A DNA stretch of 10,766 nt, taken from contig JAPOSK010000340.1 in NCBI GenBank assembly GCA_026709725.1, positions 1-10,766 of the forward strand. Reading direction: 5' to 3'. Below are positions 8,187-10,766 of this stretch, in pieces; within the stretch, counting starts at the first letter, position 1, and each line of letters opens with the position of its first letter. The DNA comes from Paracoccaceae bacterium (GTDB taxonomy: Bacteria > Pseudomonadota > Alphaproteobacteria > Rhodobacterales > Rhodobacteraceae). The position numbers and the translations under genes were made by a program. The notes under the pieces are model-generated. The model was not told the origin of the DNA and searched no databases. It saw nothing but the letters and a program-made list of their open reading frames with translations.

Positions 8187-8191
8187 AAGGA
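8187..8191 (+). promoter_or_regulatory. Ribosome binding site of the dehydratase GTG start
   Basis: AAGGA nine nt before the GTG at 8201, within the 17-nt gap after the FemAB-like gene. It supports the GTG start, which gives a product of normal family length. Confidence 0.6.
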
Positions 8192-8200
8192 ATCCCAACG

Positions 8201-8506
8201 GTGAAACAACTGTCCGCTCTCGAAAAACAAAGGTGCCTCGACCAGCTCAGGCACAACGGCTGGGCCTATCTCGAAGAGCGGGATGCAATCACGAAGACAT
8301 ACCGCTTCCCCGACTTCACCCACGCCATGACCTGGATGAACGCCGTGGCCAAACTCGCCGAGCAAATGAACCATCACCCCGAATGGTCAAATGTCTACAA
8401 CAGGGTCACAGTGATCCTCACCACACACAGCACCCGCTCACTGACCACGCTTGATGTTCAATTGGCGAATGGAATGGATGGCCTCTATCAAGGCGGGAAT
8501 TTATGA
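8201..8506 (+). CDS. 4a-hydroxytetrahydrobiopterin dehydratase (pterin-4a-carbinolamine dehydratase)
   Basis: Dehydrates 4a-hydroxytetrahydrobiopterin, regenerating the pterin cofactor after aromatic amino-acid hydroxylation. In bacteria without phenylalanine hydroxylase, related proteins are often linked to molybdopterin metabolism. The 101-residue product has the complete family signature: HHPEW (58-62), NVYNRVTVILTTH (64-76) and LTTLDVQLA (81-89). H58, H59 and H76 correspond to the active-site histidines. Translation starts at GTG. Close spacing (17 nt) behind the FemAB-like gene indicates operon membership. No phenylalanine hydroxylase gene lies in the window, so the physiological substrate cannot be told from context. 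The symbol phhB is used for homologues beside phhA; I leave it blank here. Confidence 0.94.
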   Translation: MKQLSALEKQRCLDQLRHNGWAYLEERDAITKTYRFPDFTHAMTWMNAVAKLAEQMNHHPEWSNVYNRVTVILTTHSTRSLTTLDVQLANGMDGLYQGGNL

Positions 8507-9122
8507 TTGTTCCATGCACCCTGTCACGAAAGACTGATGCGCGTCTCATATATCCCCGCTCCGCAGAATAGGTTCAACGGGGCTGGTGCTCCAGCACTGA
8601 TCCTGCGTTGAGAAATGTGCCAATCCGGGGACATGGATTGTGTCGGACCGGGATATGGATTCTGAAACCGTCCATTCCAAGGCAACGCTCACCGCGCAGT
8701 GACAAAAGAACGGCATGACAGGTTTTGTGCCCCATCACCATGATGTTTTGGCCATCATACTGTTCAGCAGGGGCGTCCTGAATCGGTGACATCTGAGCAA
8801 ACCGGTTTCATCAACCGCGGACCGCGATCAGACTCAGTTGACAAGTCGCCCAATCTCCCGAAAACGCCACCGGATCGGCCCCAAAATGGCCCCTCCCGGA
8901 ATGTCCGTCAATCCGAACCTCCAGACCTTTTCCATCCAAAAAGCGCGTTTGCCCCCCTGTCTTCCGGGCGCAAATGGATTTCCGGGGCCGGATTGTGCCG
9001 CCATGTCATGAACTCGCCTGACGGGCAAGATCAAGATGCAGACGGACGGCGGCTATGTGGCCTCCTTCGGCTCCACGGCAACCCCCTCAACTGCGGCCCG
9101 TCTCCTGCCCGGACATCCCCGC
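8507..9122. other. About 620 bases without a supported gene
   Basis: No terminator with a T-run follows the dehydratase gene; a small hairpin (GCTGG-TGCT-CCAGC, 8582-8595) is present. GGGACATGGATT (8628-8639) recurs as GGGATATGGATT (8650-8661) with a 22-nt period. A minus-strand frame of 72 codons (8574-8792) has fairly coding-like codons but no ribosome site and no recognised motif. The plus-strand frame open from 8786 up to the secreted protein start is rich in Pro/Arg/Ser/Asp and does not look like protein. This may be degenerate sequence, but nothing identifies its source. Confidence 0.4.
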
Positions 9123-9151
9123 TTGACACGCCCCGTCCGGTCCGTTATTTT
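9123..9151 (+). promoter_or_regulatory. Sigma-70-type promoter of the secreted-protein gene
   Basis: A perfect -35 hexamer TTGACA (9123-9128) is followed after 17 nt by TATTTT (9146-9151), which matches TATAAT at four of six positions. Transcription would begin near 9158, giving a leader of about 40 nt before the ATG at 9197. The short T-rich stretch stands out in otherwise very GC-rich sequence. Confidence 0.6.
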
Positions 9152-9180
9152 TCCGTTACCACAGCCACAAGACTCACCGC

Positions 9181-9188
9181 AGAAGAGG
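9181..9188 (+). promoter_or_regulatory. Ribosome binding site of the secreted-protein gene
   Basis: AGAAGAGG eight nt before the ATG at 9197. Together with the signal peptide that begins at this ATG, it rules out the upstream in-frame starts back to 8786. Confidence 0.65.
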
Positions 9189-9196
9189 CCACCGCC

Positions 9197-9706
9197 ATGA
9201 CCCATACCCTTCGACTTGTCGCCCGGGTTCCGGCCACCCTCGTCACGCTCGCCCTGTCTCTGACCGCGCCCGCCCTGGCCGAGGACCCGCCCACCGTCGC
9301 CCTGGCCAAGTGCACCGACACCTACGCCATCGGCTGCAACGAACCCTTCTGCCTCACGGTGTCCACCACCGGCTGGGATGCGCTCCCGGCCGACCTGACG
9401 GAGACCCCGGAAGTGGCCGTGCAGTTCAAGCGCGATATTCGGGATACCAATGGCCAGGAGCTGCCCGGTCGCCGGGCCACACTGGCCCTGCCGCCGGGAC
9501 CCGACACCACGCACACGCTCCACTTCCGCACCGATGACGGCCCGCTCCTGTTCGAGTTCGTGGATATCGGAGGGAAGCTGGTCGCTCCCGACGACAGCCC
9601 CTTCACCCTGGACCCCGACCGGAGCCGGGTGGTCTACCGCATGTCGGGGGATGCATGCCAGAGCTATCTCGGCCCGAATGGCTGGTTCAACCGGGACTGG
9701 TGGTAG
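9197..9706 (+). CDS. Secreted protein of unknown function, GC-rich
   Basis: I do not recognise this 169-residue protein. It starts with a clear Sec signal peptide: a short charged region, a hydrophobic core (TLVTLALSLTAPALA, 14-28) and an ALA-ED cleavage site after A28. The mature part (about 141 residues) is probably beta-rich, with alternating strands such as VAVQFKRDI, THTLHFRT and LLFEFVDIGGKLV. It has four cysteines: C39, C47 and C52 near the N-terminus and C154 near the C-terminus, so up to two disulfides are possible in the periplasm. The C-terminus is aromatic (GWFNRDWW). Codons end almost always in G or C, and 47 of 60 bases at 9241-9300 are G/C, clearly more than in the neighbouring dehydratase gene. 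The gene has its own promoter and ribosome site and seems to stand alone. An antisense frame also stays open across it (9053-9793), but I regard that as a by-product of the composition. Confidence 0.75.
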   Translation: MTHTLRLVARVPATLVTLALSLTAPALAEDPPTVALAKCTDTYAIGCNEPFCLTVSTTGWDALPADLTETPEVAVQFKRDIRDTNGQELPGRRATLALPPGPDTTHTLHFRTDDGPLLFEFVDIGGKLVAPDDSPFTLDPDRSRVVYRMSGDACQSYLGPNGWFNRDWW

Positions 9707-9857
9707 GGGTGCTGGCCATCCGCATCGGCGAATGGGGCGACGGTCAAGTCCGGTGCGGCCCGCACCACCATGATCGCCATCGCTCGTAACCATTCAGGCT
9801 CCCGCCTATCCGGCAATCCCTGTCCGTCGGATCCCTCTTGACCATGTCTTCCCCCAT
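9707..9857. other. GC-rich spacer after the secreted-protein gene
   Basis: No gene is supported here. The only structure seen is the short hairpin annotated separately at 9752-9766. Confidence 0.4.
9752..9766 (+). terminator. Hairpin downstream of the secreted-protein gene, possible terminator
   Basis: GGTGCG-GCC-CGCACC is a perfect six-base-pair inverted repeat with a three-base loop, 45 nt after the stop codon. There is no T-run on either side, so it is at best an atypical terminator or an RNA-end structure. Confidence 0.25.
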
Positions 9858-10235
9858 TCATGGGTCTGTCAACCAGGACAGCTGAAGCCGCGGTGAAAGG
9901 CAGCGGGCAGGGCAGGCATCCCGACCCAGCAGGGCACCCTCGCGGATCACGATCCTGATATCTGCACAGCCTGTGGCGCGACCCTGGAGGTCGAACGTCA
10001 CCATTCCAGGGACCGTGCCCGCGCCCTGCGCCGCGCAGATCCTGCGGAAACGCCAGGACCGGGTGGACTTCGATGATGAGGACAGAGCCGACCGGATGGC
10101 CCGCCGCAGTGGAGCGGCGATCCACCAGCCGCCACAGGTGGCTGCAACAGCAAGGAGCGGCGGAACAAGAACGGGCGCAGGGTGGAGGAGTGCATCCAGA
10201 GCCGAGGGCCTGAGTTTCGCCGCTTCCGGCATCAT
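9858..10235 (-). pseudogene. Possible small or decayed gene, unrecognised
   Basis: A minus-strand frame of 125 codons starts with two adjacent ATGs (10235 and 10232), with GGAG seven nt before the second. The N-terminal part contains a hydrophobic stretch (PVLVPPLLAVAATCGGWWIA), and the later part contains MVTFDLQGRATGCADIRIV. The middle of this frame (ALSSSSKSTRSW) looks out of register, whereas a neighbouring frame reads SVLIIEVHPVLAFPQDLR with coding-like, GC-ending codons over about 10100-10030. Joining the frames would need two compensating shifts. The FDxxGRATG segment loosely resembles C-terminal strands of GspH/FimT-type pseudopilins, but no prepilin leader is seen, so I do not assign a function. 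It could also be chance open frame in GC-rich DNA. Confidence 0.25.
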
Positions 10236-10437
10236 CGGACTCCGGTCACCATAGCCGTTCCGGGTACCCGTCCTGTCCGTCCCCTGCCTGCCGAGTGAAT
10301 ATGGCTTTCCGTCACCATATCCAGCAAAAACCAGCCATCACCAAACCAGGAGCAACCGCCGGCGAGAACAGCCAGCGGCTTCCAGACTGTCAAGGCTTTC
10401 CGGCCCGCCCCAATCAGCGACCGAATTCCACGAATCC
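10236..10437. other. Non-coding stretch downstream of the peroxiredoxin gene
   Basis: About 200 bases lie between the peroxiredoxin stop and the uncertain minus-strand frame. I see no terminator hairpin with a T-run and no supported gene. Confidence 0.4.
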
Positions 10438-10766
10438 TCAGAGTGCGGAGAGAAGATGCTCTGCAGCGGCAATCTCGCATGATCCGAGGGACTCTTCAAG
10501 GTTGAGCACCGTGATCCTGCCACTGTCCACGACCATGGTATAGCGTCGTGATCGTCCAAAAAGGCCAGCCGGTGGTAAAGAACATTCCATTCCGATCACC
10601 TGGGTGAAGGTCCCCTCAGGATCAGCAAGCATGGTGATGCCAGCATCACCCGCCTTCGAGGAACTGTCCCATGCATCAATGACAAAGGGATCATTGACAG
10701 AGATGCAAATCACCGGATCAAAACCCTTTTGTCTCAAGGTCTCCATATTCCGGATGAAACCCGGGA
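10438..10766 (-). CDS. Prx5-type peroxiredoxin, 5'-truncated by the window edge
   Basis: Peroxiredoxins of the Prx5 (AhpC/TSA-redoxin) family reduce hydrogen peroxide and alkyl hydroperoxides, using a thiol partner such as glutaredoxin or glutathione. The window holds the C-terminal 108 residues. The frame is open to the edge and begins PGFIRNMETLRQKGFD, which matches the conserved helix that follows the catalytic TPTCS-type motif, so the internal ATG at 10746 is not the start. Family motifs that follow are VICISVNDPFV, AGITMLADPEG, FTQVIGME, GRSRRYTMVVDSGRITVLNLEE (the first Arg of SRRY fits the conserved active-site arginine) and a closing helix AAEHLLSAL. About 50-60 N-terminal residues, including the peroxidatic cysteine, lie outside the window, so catalytic competence cannot be judged. 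No partner gene is visible. Confidence 0.9.
   Translation of the reverse strand, partial: PGFIRNMETLRQKGFDPVICISVNDPFVIDAWDSSSKAGDAGITMLADPEGTFTQVIGMECSLPPAGLFGRSRRYTMVVDSGRITVLNLEESLGSCEIAAAEHLLSAL

Noticed and set aside
8574..8792. 72-codon minus-strand frame, considered as a transposase or enzyme remnant
   Set aside because: Codon choice is fairly coding-like, but there is no ribosome site, no family motif I recognise and no terminal repeats. Evidence is too thin for a gene call.
8786..9196. N-terminal extension of the secreted protein back to 8786
   Set aside because: A clear signal peptide and ribosome site begin at 9197, and the promoter at 9123-9151 lies inside the extension. The extension itself is disordered-looking, with no signal at its own start.
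9053..9793. 246-codon minus-strand open frame across the secreted-protein gene
   Set aside because: The product is Gly/Arg/Pro-rich with no domain, while the plus strand has signal peptide, ribosome site and promoter. Long antisense frames are expected in GC-rich genes.
10744..10746. ATG at 10746 as the start of a short 102-residue peroxiredoxin
   Set aside because: The frame continues to the window edge with PGFIRN, which matches the conserved family helix, so the gene is truncated by the window, not short.

Overview
The window reads as ordinary chromosome of an alphaproteobacterium. The nicotinate phosphoribosyltransferase, the class A penicillin-binding protein (with a cysteine-bearing insertion in its glycosyltransferase domain) and the FemAB-like/DUF482 protein all resemble the forms I know from Rhodobacterales/Rhodospirillales-type genomes. 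This placement comes from remembered family resemblance, not from a search. No rRNA, tRNA, CRISPR array or intact mobile element was seen.

Layout. Positions 13-5567 hold three plus-strand genes: pncB (NAD salvage), a bifunctional peptidoglycan glycosyltransferase/transpeptidase, and, 31 nt after it, a three-part protein joining a DEDDh 3'-5' exonuclease, a CBS pair and a DUF294 nucleotidyltransferase. A minus-strand gene for an exported MlaC/Ttg2D-like phospholipid-binding protein (5667-6269, possibly from 6341) converges on this run. Its upstream region is divergent with a second plus-strand run (6509-8506): a RidA-family protein, a FemAB-like GNAT protein and a pterin-4a-carbinolamine dehydratase. 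The last two are 17 nt apart and look translationally linked.

Positions 8507-10437 are sparse and compositionally different. The only convincing gene there is a very GC-rich 169-residue secreted protein of unknown function (9197-9706), with its own good sigma-70-like promoter and ribosome binding site. Around it lie about 690 and 730 bases without a secure gene. The second stretch contains a minus-strand reading frame with a plausible ribosome binding site and coding-like segments in two frames, possibly a decayed gene. The window ends inside a minus-strand Prx5-type peroxiredoxin whose N-terminus and catalytic cysteine lie beyond the edge.

Most genes are housekeeping. The points most worth a second look are the exonuclease-CBS-DUF294 fusion, the only two cysteines of the penicillin-binding protein both lying in a glycosyltransferase insertion, and the unrecognised secreted protein in the GC-rich block. 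I did not find a convincing new multi-gene system.
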